Shown in pieces: positions 23,778 through 32,597 of a DNA stretch of 64,000 nt. Source of the DNA: Onstottus_B arcticum (GTDB lineage Bacteria; Acidobacteriota; Blastocatellia; UBA7656); contig JBBPIE010000004.1 in the NCBI GenBank assembly GCA_038040485.1, positions 62,001 through 126,000 on the forward strand. Direction: 5' to 3'. The translations under genes and the position numbers were made by a program. Within the stretch, counting starts at the first letter, position 1; every line of letters begins with the position of its first letter. Below the pieces are notes generated by a model. That model was not told where the DNA came from. It made no database searches and was given only the letters and a program-made list of their open reading frames with translations.

Positions 23778-26654
23778 CTAACGCTCAGCCCGCTTTGGAA
23801 TGACTGCCGGGGTCGACGCTATCAGAAGCCTCCAACCCTCGATCGGCGTTCCCTTCGTATCGAGCCGCGAGGTCAGGTACAACAGCCGTTGCGTCCCCGG
23901 CGCGTTCGGCGCCTGCTCGAACCGCTGCACCAGGTAGTACGGCGGGATCGACTGGTAGTAGAGCGTCGCCTTCACGGTCAGCTTAGACACGTCCGTCCCC
24001 CTTGGCAGATCCGACAGCGGAACCTCGTAGCGCACAACGCTCGTCCCCTTTCCGGTCTTGTAAGCCGGGTCCTTTGCGGCTTCGCCCTCAGGATACGTCG
24101 AGTGGAGGAACTCTCCCGACAACGACGCCGGATCGGGTCCTTCCTTCGTCCATCCGATAGGCAGCAGCCGGTTGTCTTTCACCGGCGTGTCGCGACGAAT
24201 GAAACTAGTCGTGAAGTTGCCTTCCGAGTCCTTCATCAACTCCTCATAGATCTGCACTTGCTTCGAATTCGAGATCGGATGCTCCTTGTAGAAGTGCGGC
24301 TGGGCCGGCCCCTTCTTGTTTCTGTTGGTGCCGATATATTCGGTGTCGAGAATGTTGCCGTCCTTGTCGACGATGAATCCCTGATCGTTCGTGCGCCCCG
24401 ACGACCATACTATCTTCGGCTGCCGCGTCTTTGGATCGAGGATGCTGTTGTCCAGCACGTCGAACTCGATGACGGCCCGTCTGAAGCCGACTCCGCTCGG
24501 GAACCGATGACCCGTCCAGTTCGTGACCGTCACATCCGCGGAGATCTTCTGATTCGAGATCTCCGGCTGCGAAACTTCCACGGAAGCCGTTTCATTCTGT
24601 GCGGCCTGCACGAAGTTCAGTATCGCGTTCGGCAGGTCGTTGTTCAACACGCTCATGTAGTCGCTCTTGCGCACACCCAAGATGGCGTTCGAGTAGTTCG
24701 ACTTGTTTGCGTCGGGGCTCATGAATTGATTGAACATCTCCAGCAGGAAAACATTCAGTCCTTGAAGCTGATGCCGGACGAAGCCCTTTTCTCTGAACCG
24801 CGCGCGGACATGGTCCATTGGCGCCAGGTTTTCGGCCGCGGGATAAGTGTCGTCCTGCACGTCGGCGAACGCTGTCTGTATCTGTTTCACATCGACGTTG
24901 TTTTGTTTGTTGGCATAACCCGAAGCCATGTGACAGTCCTGACAGGACTTCGCGTTAGGGCCAGGCCTGAAGTCGGTCTGATACTGGCTGTTGACCCATT
25001 CCAGGTAAGTCACCTGCTCGAGCGAGTGCCCAAATGGTTTCTGATCCATCACCGGCAAGTTGATCGTGTGACAACTGCCGCACATCCTCGAATCCTTGAT
25101 GTAGGCTTCGTACTTCGGTTCGATCCCGAGCGACTCCTTCATCGGGTGAGGCGAGATGGTGTTGTCTTCAAACGGCCCAAACAGCTCGGTTGGTTTGCCA
25201 GTCTTGAACTGTCCGGTTATCGAGTGCGCTAAAAAGTACTGCAAAGCGTTTTCGTTTCCGGGCTTGTCCTGGACTATGTGGTGGCACGCGCCGCAACTGA
25301 CGCCGTCGCGAGCCAGCGCTCCGTACTTGAAGTCCTTGTCCGTCAGGTTCGTGTTGTAGACGAAATCCAACTTGAAGTTAGGTTCCGGGTTCTTCGGATT
25401 TTGCACGGCCGGATCATACCCGTGGTCACGATCCAATTGGCGCTTGCCCATCACTCCGTGGCAACGAAAACAAGTGTTGATGACTTTCTGTTGATCGTCT
25501 TTCCGGTCCTTCAAGTAAGCCAGTTCGCTGTCCAACTGCGCATAGAAGATCGGGTCGCGTCCCGCTAGACCCATCGGCGACCAGCGCCACTCGCCGTAAG
25601 GCGAAACGTTCACCGGGTTCTTGGACTTCCCTTCCAGGATCATTATGAACTTCTCTCCGAACCAGGCATTCCCGCTATGACACATCATGCACTGATCTGA
25701 AGTTACGAACTCCTCCGCTCCGCCAGGCCCGGCCACGATGTGATCGTAGGTTTCCGCGGGGATCACTTGCACGCTCTCTTTGCCGGGCGAGGAAACTCCG
25801 AAAAGCCTCAAGAACGCGGCGTCAGTTGCCATTTCTACGGGCGCAGGCTTCGATGAACTCTTCTTCTTGTGACCCGGCGCGACCTGAGTCAGACTCTTCA
25901 GGGCAATCCCTAAAGAAGGCGGCGTCCTCCAGGTATTGTCTATGAAGTAGCTGAGCGGATTGCCGGGAAAGCCCTTGATGTTGTTCAACGACGCAAAGGT
26001 GCTCTCTTTTTCCGACGAGGCGTGACAGTGCAGGCAGGGCAGACCAAACCCTTCATCGGCCACATTGAACGGCGGCTTGTAGGCGTCGCTAGGCTTGGGC
26101 ATGGGCGGGTTGCTCGTCCAGAGCCCGCCCCAGAACCAGCCGTCCTTTGAGCCCTTCGAATCTTTGATCATCACAGTCCACGACGCGGGAGTAAGCTGCT
26201 TACCTTCATATCGGGCTGCGGGGCCCGGGTTATACATCTCTTTCACGATCATCGCGCCGTCGGGAATATCAGCGATGCGGCCATTCACGAGCCAGTTCAT
26301 TATCGCGGGCGAGTAATAGATTCTCACCGCCGGATGAACTCCGAGATAACTGTTCACAAATGGTCCGGTGTCCCGCACTCCTTTGTCGACACACCATTTC
26401 AGCTTCATGTATTCGGTGTTTTGGAGGAAGGCGAGAAGCTTGTCGTGAAACGCATCAGGCGACATCGAACTCGGAAGCGGCAGCGAACTTTCCTTTGCGT
26501 CCGGGCATTGGGCCGTAGTCGCGTCACTGCGCAGAGCGGCGCCGGCTTGTGAATCGGCGCGCGCCTGCGGCGTTTTCAAGAGAGTCGGGCTGATCACATA
26601 GATGGCGGCGCAGAGATAGCCGACGAGGACAATGCGTTTGCTGAGCCTGTGCAT
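23778..26654 (-). CDS. Cytochrome P460-like multihaem cytochrome c
   Basis: The 958-residue exported protein has an N-terminal signal segment (RIVLVGYLCAAIYVISPTLL) and six CxxCH haem sites: CLHCH at 207-211, then CMMCH, CFRCH, CGACH, CGSCH and CQDCH. Residues ~105-225 resemble cytochrome P460 (RIADIPDGAMIVKEM, SWTVMIKD, GWFWGGLW, then LPCLHCH), a fold used for hydroxylamine or NO chemistry. The middle resembles multihaem cytochrome c554/nrf-like proteins, and the last 250 residues form a beta-rich domain (NQKISADVTVTNWTGHRFPS). A GAGAGGAG site precedes the ATG. It is probably a periplasmic electron carrier or oxidase; substrate unknown. Confidence 0.85.
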   Translation of the reverse strand: MHRLSKRIVLVGYLCAAIYVISPTLLKTPQARADSQAGAALRSDATTAQCPDAKESSLPLPSSMSPDAFHDKLLAFLQNTEYMKLKWCVDKGVRDTGPFVNSYLGVHPAVRIYYSPAIMNWLVNGRIADIPDGAMIVKEMYNPGPAARYEGKQLTPASWTVMIKDSKGSKDGWFWGGLWTSNPPMPKPSDAYKPPFNVADEGFGLPCLHCHASSEKESTFASLNNIKGFPGNPLSYFIDNTWRTPPSLGIALKSLTQVAPGHKKKSSSKPAPVEMATDAAFLRLFGVSSPGKESVQVIPAETYDHIVAGPGGAEEFVTSDQCMMCHSGNAWFGEKFIMILEGKSKNPVNVSPYGEWRWSPMGLAGRDPIFYAQLDSELAYLKDRKDDQQKVINTCFRCHGVMGKRQLDRDHGYDPAVQNPKNPEPNFKLDFVYNTNLTDKDFKYGALARDGVSCGACHHIVQDKPGNENALQYFLAHSITGQFKTGKPTELFGPFEDNTISPHPMKESLGIEPKYEAYIKDSRMCGSCHTINLPVMDQKPFGHSLEQVTYLEWVNSQYQTDFRPGPNAKSCQDCHMASGYANKQNNVDVKQIQTAFADVQDDTYPAAENLAPMDHVRARFREKGFVRHQLQGLNVFLLEMFNQFMSPDANKSNYSNAILGVRKSDYMSVLNNDLPNAILNFVQAAQNETASVEVSQPEISNQKISADVTVTNWTGHRFPSGVGFRRAVIEFDVLDNSILDPKTRQPKIVWSSGRTNDQGFIVDKDGNILDTEYIGTNRNKKGPAQPHFYKEHPISNSKQVQIYEELMKDSEGNFTTSFIRRDTPVKDNRLLPIGWTKEGPDPASLSGEFLHSTYPEGEAAKDPAYKTGKGTSVVRYEVPLSDLPRGTDVSKLTVKATLYYQSIPPYYLVQRFEQAPNAPGTQRLLYLTSRLDTKGTPIEGWRLLIASTPAVIPKRAER

Positions 26655-26924
26655 CGGTTGGTCTCCTCTCCGAATGAAAAGGCGCTTGATGATTCGCCAG
26701 GGGTTGGCTGATTATACAGTAATGAATTAGACGTTCAATGGGATTTCGCCAAAGTCATCCGCCTCACGCTGATATCGGACTGACCGAACATCCTGATGGC
26801 CGGAACCGGCGCCTGATTGGCGAGAAAACCAAATAGTTTGCTCTGGAGGCTAGAGGTCTTTTGGGGAAGACTTGATGCAGGTTAACACAAGCCTGCCGAT
26901 CCATTGCGCAGGATTGGATGAGTG

Positions 26925-27830
26925 TCACACTTGATTCTTAAACCACTGGCCCTCGTAGATCACTTCCGCGGACGCTGTCAGCGCAACCGAGTCATCATCG
27001 CGCCACTCGACTTGCAATGCGCCACCTTCGGTTGAGACCGTCACGCTTCGATCTGTCAGTCCATTCAACGCGGCCGCCACTGCCGAAGCACACGCGCCTG
27101 TTCCTGATGAAAGAGTGTGTCCCGCTCCTCGCTCCCAGATCCGAATCTCGATCTCCGCGCGCGAGACGACCCGCGCAAACTCGATGTTGGCGCGATCCGG
27201 GAAGACTGGGTGATGCTCGATCAGCGGCCCGATCTCCGAGAGGTTCACTGCTTCGAGGTCGCGCACGAAGATCACGCACTGGGGATTGCCCATCGACAAA
27301 CAAGTCACATCGAACATGTCTCCGCCGAGATGCAATGGGTAGCCGACGACTCGATCGAGCGCGCGATCGAGAGCCATCGGAACCGCCCGGCTCGAGAGAT
27401 CGGGCTTACCCATGTCGAACTCGAACTCGAAGCGCTCGCCGTGCCGCGAGACCAGTCGTCCGCGCTTCACGCCTGCTGCCGTGCCTATCTTGATTTCAGG
27501 CTCGCTCCAGAGCCCGGCGTAGTACAAGTAAGCCGCCGCGCAACGGGTCCCGTTTCCCGACACACCTGCTTCGCTTCCGTCGGAGTTAAAAATCCGCGAC
27601 GCGAAATCGGCTTCGGTATCGCGCGAGCGCGAGACGAAGACCAGCCCGTCGGCGCCCGCGCCATAGTTGCGATTGCACATTTCGATGGCGAGTTCGGTGG
27701 GCGGGCCCAACGTGCTCCCGCTTGCAGGGTCGCCGACGCTTCCCGGAACGAGCGAAGCAACATCGCCGGTCTCGACGATCAGAAAATCGTTGCCCATTCC
27801 TTGAAGTTTGGTGAATCGGAAATCGCTCAA
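26925..27830 (-). CDS. Diaminopimelate epimerase-like protein lacking both catalytic cysteines
   Basis: The 301-residue protein has the complete DapF fold signatures: FTKLQGMGNDFLIVE, NRNYGAGADGLVFV, FNSDGSEAGVSGNGTRC, MGNPQCVIFV and ERGAGHTLSSGTGACASA. In genuine DapF the residues before GNG and before GTG are the two catalytic cysteines. Here both are Ser (Ser91 and Ser242), clearly read from the sequence. Everything else looks conserved. Either this is an epimerase working with altered bases, a related isomerase with another substrate, or a non-catalytic homologue. The gene stands alone; no other lysine-pathway gene lies nearby. Confidence 0.88.
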   Translation of the reverse strand: MSDFRFTKLQGMGNDFLIVETGDVASLVPGSVGDPASGSTLGPPTELAIEMCNRNYGAGADGLVFVSRSRDTEADFASRIFNSDGSEAGVSGNGTRCAAAYLYYAGLWSEPEIKIGTAAGVKRGRLVSRHGERFEFEFDMGKPDLSSRAVPMALDRALDRVVGYPLHLGGDMFDVTCLSMGNPQCVIFVRDLEAVNLSEIGPLIEHHPVFPDRANIEFARVVSRAEIEIRIWERGAGHTLSSGTGACASAVAAALNGLTDRSVTVSTEGGALQVEWRDDDSVALTASAEVIYEGQWFKNQV

Positions 27831-27970
27831 TCTGCCTCGCTCGAGACTTGATCTGTGAAGTTCAGAAGCTCACATGGGCCGGGTTCGCGCATGCTTGACT
27901 GGTCCGGATCATCGTGATACTTTCGCCCTTCCTCATAAACCTCAATGGCTGGTCCGAAAGGAGCGTAAAC

Positions 27971-28366
27971 GTGGCAAGCCTTCAAGCTCGTAGCCCTTTA
28001 CGCGGTGGCCACCTGCTGTTGTTCCTTACCAAGGTCGTATCGTTTGCGGCCCTGATCGTGTTACTCGCCGCGGGGTGGATGGCCGTTTCCTACTTGAGGG
28101 CTGGGCTTGTGAGTCGCGAAAGCGTCTCGGCCGGCGAAAACGCCCTTTCCACATCGTCGAAGCCCGCTGTAGAAAAAATTGAAACGACAGCTGTTAAGGT
28201 GAAGCCGACGACGGCGCCGCTGCGGCTGGTCTACTCGTGCGAGGCCGACGCCGAACACTACCACACCCAGGCTCATCTGCCTTCGAATTGCGCGCGCACC
28301 GCGCTCAGCGAGGAAGCCGCCGCCCGACGCGGTCTCAAGCGTTGCCTTGTCTGTCTCCCCGAATGA
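27971..28366 (+). CDS. Membrane-anchored protein with Cys-rich C-terminal domain
   Basis: The GTG at 27971 follows AAAGGAG by 7 nt. The 131-residue protein has one membrane helix (LFLTKVVSFAALIVLLAAGW) and a linker, then a terminal domain YSCEADAEHYHTQAHLPSNC, ending RRGLKRCLVCLP. The spacing of Tyr, His and Cys recalls the small domain found at the end of some secreted nucleases and the Ada metal-binding motif (YYHxPxC...A..GYRPCxxCxP), so a zinc site is likely. Function is unknown. It is oriented away from dapF and toward the pfkB gene. Confidence 0.6.
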   Translation: MASLQARSPLRGGHLLLFLTKVVSFAALIVLLAAGWMAVSYLRAGLVSRESVSAGENALSTSSKPAVEKIETTAVKVKPTTAPLRLVYSCEADAEHYHTQAHLPSNCARTALSEEAAARRGLKRCLVCLPE

Positions 28367-28420
28367 GCGAGTATCCGCACACCGGACCGTCGACGGTGCA
28401 TTGCCCGCCTTCGCTTCCCT

Positions 28421-29344
28421 CTAGAACGGCGGCGTCTGCGCTTCTTCAAAGTGCGAGTAGGCCTGCAACTCTCGGAAGCGCGCGTTGATCTCGTCGTGGG
28501 TCAGCCGGCGCATTCGCTCGCAGCCGAACTCCTCGACGTTGAACGACGCCATCACCGAACCGTAAATGATCGCCCGCCGCATCGCGGCGTCGTCGTCCGC
28601 GTTCGTGCCCGCAAGGTAACCCATCAACCCGCCTGCGAAGCTGTCCCCCGCGCCGGTAGGATCGAACACTTCTTCAAGCGGATAAGCGGGCGTAGCGAAG
28701 TAGGACTGCTCGGTGAACATCGCCGCTCCGTACTCGCCGCGCTTGACGATCAGCCGCCGCGGCCCTGAACCGAGAATGCGTCGCGCCGCGCGCACAAGGT
28801 TGGCTTCGCCGGCAAGCTCGCGCGCCTCGGAGTCGTTGATGATCAACACGTCGATGTGTTTCAGCATGTTCTTGAGCGCATCCGGCGTGTTGTTGATCCA
28901 GTAGTTCATCGTATCGGCGGCGACCAGCCTGGCGCTCACCTGCTTGCGAACTTCGACCTGCAGGTCCGGTTGAATGTTTCCGAGGAAAAGATAAGGCGTC
29001 TCACACGCAGCGGGCGACAGCTTGGGTTTGAAATCAGCGAAGACGTTCAACTGGGTGTCGCGGGTGTGAGCCACGTTCAAGTCGAAGCCGTACTCGCCGC
29101 TCCAGTGGAAGCTTCGCTGGCCCGTCACGCGCTCGAGGTCCGAGATGTCCACGCCCCGCTCGCGAAACACTGCTTCTTCCGCGGGTCCGAAGTCGTCGCC
29201 CACGACAGCAACGACTCGCACCTCCGTAAAAAACGAAGCGGCGACGCTGAAGTACGTCGCCGCCCCCCCGAGAATATGGTCTCTCTCTCCGAAAGGCGTC
29301 TTGACCGAATCAAACGCCACGGAGCCCACGACAAGAATTGGCAT
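28421..29344 (-). CDS. PfkB-family sugar or nucleoside kinase
   Basis: The 307-residue protein belongs to the ribokinase/PfkB superfamily. It has the N-terminal HILGGAATYFSVAAS glycine motif, FLGNIQPDLQVEV, a DVLIINDSEARELAGE segment and the C-terminal DPTGAGDSFAGGLMGYL signature, where Asp of GAGD is the catalytic base. The ATG follows a GAGGTG ribosome site. It ends a long minus-strand gene run that includes mtnP, so a nucleoside or 5-methylthioribose-type substrate is possible, but the sequence alone does not decide. Confidence 0.92.
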   Translation of the reverse strand: MPILVVGSVAFDSVKTPFGERDHILGGAATYFSVAASFFTEVRVVAVVGDDFGPAEEAVFRERGVDISDLERVTGQRSFHWSGEYGFDLNVAHTRDTQLNVFADFKPKLSPAACETPYLFLGNIQPDLQVEVRKQVSARLVAADTMNYWINNTPDALKNMLKHIDVLIINDSEARELAGEANLVRAARRILGSGPRRLIVKRGEYGAAMFTEQSYFATPAYPLEEVFDPTGAGDSFAGGLMGYLAGTNADDDAAMRRAIIYGSVMASFNVEEFGCERMRRLTHDEINARFRELQAYSHFEEAQTPPF

Positions 29345-29365
29345 CTACGAATTCACCTCGCGAAG

Positions 29366-29442
29366 AGTGATGCGTGATTCGTGATGCGTGATGCGTGATC
29401 CGTCACCTGAACTTGCCTGATCACGCATCACGCATCACGCAT
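29366..29442. repeat. Inverted phrase repeat, family B
   Basis: Copies of GTGATGCGTGATTC on the left and GATCACGCATCACGC on the right lie between the pfkB kinase and the BamD-like gene. Confidence 0.9.
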
Positions 29443-29451
29443 CTTGCTCCC

Positions 29452-29871
29452 TCATAATTTCTTTGCGGGCGTCGCCTTCAGCTCATCGAGTCGCTCGCGA
29501 GCCTTCTTTGCAAACTCACTCGACGGATAAGCCTTCAGCATCTTGTTGAAAAAGTCTTCCGCTTCGTCAACCTTATCGAACTTCAAGCTCACTTCACCCA
29601 TCCAGAACATCACTTCATCCATTCGGGAAAACTCCGGGTAGGTGTCCATGATTTCTTGAAGCCTGTCGCGCGCGCCCTCGTACGCCTTGCGCTTGGTTAT
29701 GTACCAGCGGGCGGTCTCCAGGTTGTGTTTGGCGCTGATCTCCATCAAGGGGTCGCGGACCGTGTCGACTGGTCCGCGCGCCGGCCCCTGAGCCGCGATG
29801 TTTGCGGCTGACAGTGAGATCATCGCCAACGCAAGAACAAAACGCTCAGCAAGAATCTTTAGGCGTGACAT
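29452..29871 (-). CDS. BamD-like TPR protein, secreted
   Basis: This 139-residue protein has an N-terminal signal peptide (FVLALAMISLSAANIAAQ) and TPR-like helices with the outer-membrane assembly lipoprotein BamD pattern: ARDRLQEIMDTYPEFSRMDE and AEDFFNKMLKAYPSSEFAKK, followed by ARERLDELK. It is much shorter than BamD (about 240 residues), with only about two repeats and no lipobox Cys, so it is probably a periplasmic scaffold relative. GAGGT lies 7 nt before the ATG. It follows mtnP by 16 bp on the same strand. Confidence 0.75.
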   Translation of the reverse strand: MSRLKILAERFVLALAMISLSAANIAAQGPARGPVDTVRDPLMEISAKHNLETARWYITKRKAYEGARDRLQEIMDTYPEFSRMDEVMFWMGEVSLKFDKVDEAEDFFNKMLKAYPSSEFAKKARERLDELKATPAKKL

Positions 29872-29887
29872 CGCTCGTACCTCAACT

Positions 29888-30760
29888 TCAACTTACATAC
29901 TTGCCGATGATCGCCTTCAGCCGTTCTTTGGCTTCGGGCGCGATCTGGTCCGGCGCGGTAATCATAGCATGGCGCAAAGAGTGGCCGCACTTGCAGGCGC
30001 GTTCGGCGCCGCCCAGTCGAGCGACCGCGCCAGCGATGAGCTTCTGCGCGTTTTCAGCATTGCGATTCAAGTATTCAATCACAATCTCAACCGTGACCGA
30101 GTCGTGATCCGGGTGCCAGCAATCGTAGTCGGTCACCAGCGCCATAGTCGCGTAGCAGATCTCAGCTTCGCGGGCGAGCTTTGCCTCCTGAAGATTGGTC
30201 ATCCCTATGACCGACATTCCCCAGGAGCGATACGTTTCAGATTCGGCTCTTGTAGAAAACGCCGGGCCTTCCATGCAAAGGTACGTGCCTCCGCGATGGA
30301 TGTCGATGCCTTTCAGATCGGCTTTGGCGGCCTGTTCCAGGGTATCGGCCAGATCGCGGCAAACCGGATCCGCAAAGGTTACATGAGCCGCGATGCCGCC
30401 GCCGAAAAACGTCGAGGCTCGCTGCCGTGTGCGATCGAAGAACTGGTCCGGGAAGACTATGTCGGTCGGTTTCAGCTCTTCACGCAGTGAGCCCACGGCG
30501 CTGGCCGAGATGATTCGCTCAACGCCGAGAAGCTTCATCGCATAGATGTTCGCGCGGAACGGAATCTCGGTCGGAAGAAGGCGATGACCGCGGCCGTGGC
30601 GCGGCAAGAAAGCAACTCGTTGTCCAGCGAGCGTTCCGATGATGAAGGCATCGGAAGGATCGCCGAACGGAGTCGCGATTTGGACTTCTTCGACCTCGGT
30701 GAGCGCTTGCATTTCGTAAAGCCCGCTCCCACCGATGACGCCGATTCTTGCTTGTGACAC
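29888..30760 (-). CDS. mtnP: S-methyl-5'-thioadenosine phosphorylase
   Basis: MtnP cleaves methylthioadenosine to adenine and methylthioribose 1-phosphate, recycling methionine. The 290-residue protein shows IGVIGGSGLYEM at the start, FLPRHGRGHRLLPTEIPFRA (phosphate site), GGTYLCMEGPAFSTRAESET and VIGMTNLQEAKLAREAEICY with YATMALVTDYDCW, all typical of the family. The start is a GTG with GGAGG just upstream. The following gene is the BamD-like protein, and a family E repeat separates it from the isomerase gene before it. Confidence 0.95.
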   Translation of the reverse strand: MSQARIGVIGGSGLYEMQALTEVEEVQIATPFGDPSDAFIIGTLAGQRVAFLPRHGRGHRLLPTEIPFRANIYAMKLLGVERIISASAVGSLREELKPTDIVFPDQFFDRTRQRASTFFGGGIAAHVTFADPVCRDLADTLEQAAKADLKGIDIHRGGTYLCMEGPAFSTRAESETYRSWGMSVIGMTNLQEAKLAREAEICYATMALVTDYDCWHPDHDSVTVEIVIEYLNRNAENAQKLIAGAVARLGGAERACKCGHSLRHAMITAPDQIAPEAKERLKAIIGKYVS

Positions 30761-30769
30761 GAGGCCTCC

Positions 30770-30867
30770 AGTAGTCCGTAGTCCGTAGTTCGTAGTTCGT
30801 AGTTCGTAGTTGAGATCGAGTCGAATCTCAAAGCACCAGCTACGGACTACTGACTACGGACTACTGA
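30770..30867. repeat. Inverted phrase repeat, family E (GTCCGTAGTTCGTAGT)
   Basis: The left arm has copies of AGTCCGTAGTTCGTAGT, and the right arm has ACTACGGACTACTGACTACG, around a 35-nt centre. It fills the gap between the isomerase and mtnP genes, both on the minus strand. Confidence 0.9.
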
Positions 30868-30874
30868 CCATTCC

Positions 30875-32080
30875 TCAGTGGTCGCTCAACGGCGCCCCTT
30901 GAGCGGCCTTTGGCGTGGTATCGAAATCCTCCGCCACCTCGACCGTGCTCGCTGCCGTTATTTCCTCGATGCGCGCATCCAGTTTTTCTTGTTTGAGCTT
31001 GTCGGTTATCTGTTGCCGGACCTTCGGGTCGCTCGCCGATGTGGCAGACCGGCGATCCTCGAGCTTGATAATGTGATACCCAAACGGAGTTTCGACCGGC
31101 TCGCTGACCTCGCCGGGCTTGAGCTTGAAAGCCACCTCTTCGAACTCCGGCACCATGCTGCCCTTGGCAAAGAAATCGTACTCGCCGCCCTTGTCCTTCG
31201 ACCCGGGATCATCGGAGGTCTCGTTCGCAAGCCTCGCGAAGTCCTCCCCCTTTCGCACCCGCTCCAGCACGGCCTGTGCTTTCTTCTTTGCTTCTTCTTT
31301 CGTCGGCGGTTTAGGCGCGTCCTTCTTGTCCTTGCCGCCTTCGCTCTCTCCTTCGTCGGCTGGCTTTGGTTGGGTGCTGATCAGAATGTGGCGCACGCGC
31401 ACTTCGTCGAACTCAGACGAGTGATCACTGAAGTACTGTTCGACGTCTCCATCGCTGACTAGCTTTTCCGAGTTCTTCTGAAGATCGGTCATGTACGCCT
31501 GGGCCAGCGCCTGGCTGCGATCGATCAGCACTTGAATCCGAGTCAGATCTTGCTGATCGATCTTGTCCTTGCGAGCGCGCTCGGCCAGCACTTTGAACTC
31601 ACCGTACTGCTTCTTGATCTCGTCGCGCTGGGCTCCCTGCGCCTGTTGCTGCAAGCGCGGATTCCCCTGGACGAAATCCTCGAAGTCCTTTGGGTGCGCG
31701 GTGTGGTAAGCATTGATCTCTTCGTCGGCCACCTTCACATCAGGATTGCTCTTCCGGTAGGCGCGATAAAGAGCCATGTCGCTCTGAAAGGCCACCTGTG
31801 TTGCGACCTCCGGCTTTTGAAGGTAGCCCTCCTGCTCTGCAACCTGAGCCAGAGCAAGGAGCTTCTTCAATTCGGCCACGAGCTTCTTTCTCTCGTCAGG
31901 GCTGGCCGCGATTTCCTGCTGCTTTGCGGGCGGCAGCATCTCCTGAAAGACAAGTTCCATATCGTGGGCTGTGAGCTTGACGGCTTTCGGCCCCGACGAG
32001 CAGCTCTGGTTCCACAGCGCGCCGCTCGCGACCGCGAAGACAACCAGAATTGCTACAATGACTTTGGCTGGCAGTTTCAT
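30875..32080 (-). CDS. Periplasmic PpiC-type peptidyl-prolyl isomerase
   Basis: The 401-residue protein has an N-terminal export signal (VIVAILVVFAVASGALWNQS) with Cys at the end of the hydrophobic part, so it may be a lipoprotein. A long SurA/PrsA-like chaperone region of charged helices follows, then a parvulin domain: VRVRHILIST, ARLANETSDDPGSKDKGGEY, PEFEEVAFKLKPGEVSEPVE and TPFGYHIIKLEDR. It should help outer membrane or secreted proteins fold. A Lys/Asp/Pro-rich insertion (GESEGGKDKKDAPKPPTKEE) splits the parvulin domain. It begins directly after the epimerase stop, with no intervening base, so the two are co-translated. Confidence 0.92.
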   Translation of the reverse strand: MKLPAKVIVAILVVFAVASGALWNQSCSSGPKAVKLTAHDMELVFQEMLPPAKQQEIAASPDERKKLVAELKKLLALAQVAEQEGYLQKPEVATQVAFQSDMALYRAYRKSNPDVKVADEEINAYHTAHPKDFEDFVQGNPRLQQQAQGAQRDEIKKQYGEFKVLAERARKDKIDQQDLTRIQVLIDRSQALAQAYMTDLQKNSEKLVSDGDVEQYFSDHSSEFDEVRVRHILISTQPKPADEGESEGGKDKKDAPKPPTKEEAKKKAQAVLERVRKGEDFARLANETSDDPGSKDKGGEYDFFAKGSMVPEFEEVAFKLKPGEVSEPVETPFGYHIIKLEDRRSATSASDPKVRQQITDKLKQEKLDARIEEITAASTVEVAEDFDTTPKAAQGAPLSDH

Positions 32081-32494
32081 TCAGTGTTCCTCCGATGTTC
32101 TAGCCTTCTCAACCAGTTCAACGAGAACACCGTTTGCGTTCGCTGGGTGTAGAAAGGCAACTAGTTTTCCTTCGGCTCCGCGGCGTGGGTAACCATCCAG
32201 CACCCGTACGCCGCGCGATGTGAGGTCTTCGATCTTGGACCCAAGGTCCTCGACCTCATAGCAGATGTGATGAAGCCCCTCGCCGCGTTTGGCAATAAAG
32301 CGACCGACGGGCGTGTCGTCTGATAACGGCTCCAGAAGCTCGATTCGTGACTCGCCGACCGGGAGGAGCGCTACGTGGACTCCCTGGTCTTCGACTGTTT
32401 CGGTAGCCGCGGCGTCCATCCCAAGCGCGTCGCGGTAGAACCCGAGCGAGTCCGATATCGAACGAACAGCAATGCCTAGATGATCAATTTTCAT
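32081..32494 (-). CDS. mce: Methylmalonyl-CoA epimerase
   Basis: The 137-residue protein is a vicinal-oxygen-chelate enzyme that interconverts (2R)- and (2S)-methylmalonyl-CoA. It starts MKIDHLGIAVRSISDSLGFY, with metal-ligand His5 (DHLGIAV), then HVALLPVGESRIELLEPL with the ligand Glu, and GEGLHHICYEVEDL with a further His. I placed the start at 32494 because the longer frame enters the family E repeat. MeaB, the chaperone of methylmalonyl-CoA mutase, lies upstream, but the mutase itself is not in the window. Confidence 0.94.
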   Translation of the reverse strand: MKIDHLGIAVRSISDSLGFYRDALGMDAAATETVEDQGVHVALLPVGESRIELLEPLSDDTPVGRFIAKRGEGLHHICYEVEDLGSKIEDLTSRGVRVLDGYPRRGAEGKLVAFLHPANANGVLVELVEKARTSEEH

Positions 32495-32498
32495 AAGT

Positions 32499-32597
32499 GT
32501 CGGGAGTCCGTAGTCCGTAGTCTGTAGTTCGTACGCTCGAGGTCGAGTCTTAACTCGAAGCACGAGCTACGGACTACTGACTACGGACTACTGACTA
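32499..32597. repeat. Inverted phrase repeat, family E
   Basis: Copies of AGTCCGTAGTCCGTAGTC on the left and GCTACGGACTACTGACTACG on the right. The right arm supplies the TAG stop of meaB (32595-32597). It sits between meaB and mce. Confidence 0.9.

Noticed and set aside
23727..25232. 501-codon plus-strand frame
   Set aside because: Antisense shadow of the multihaem cytochrome gene.
26655..26924. Search for a riboswitch or tRNA before the multihaem cytochrome gene
   Set aside because: I saw no cloverleaf or known riboswitch core; nothing could be supported.
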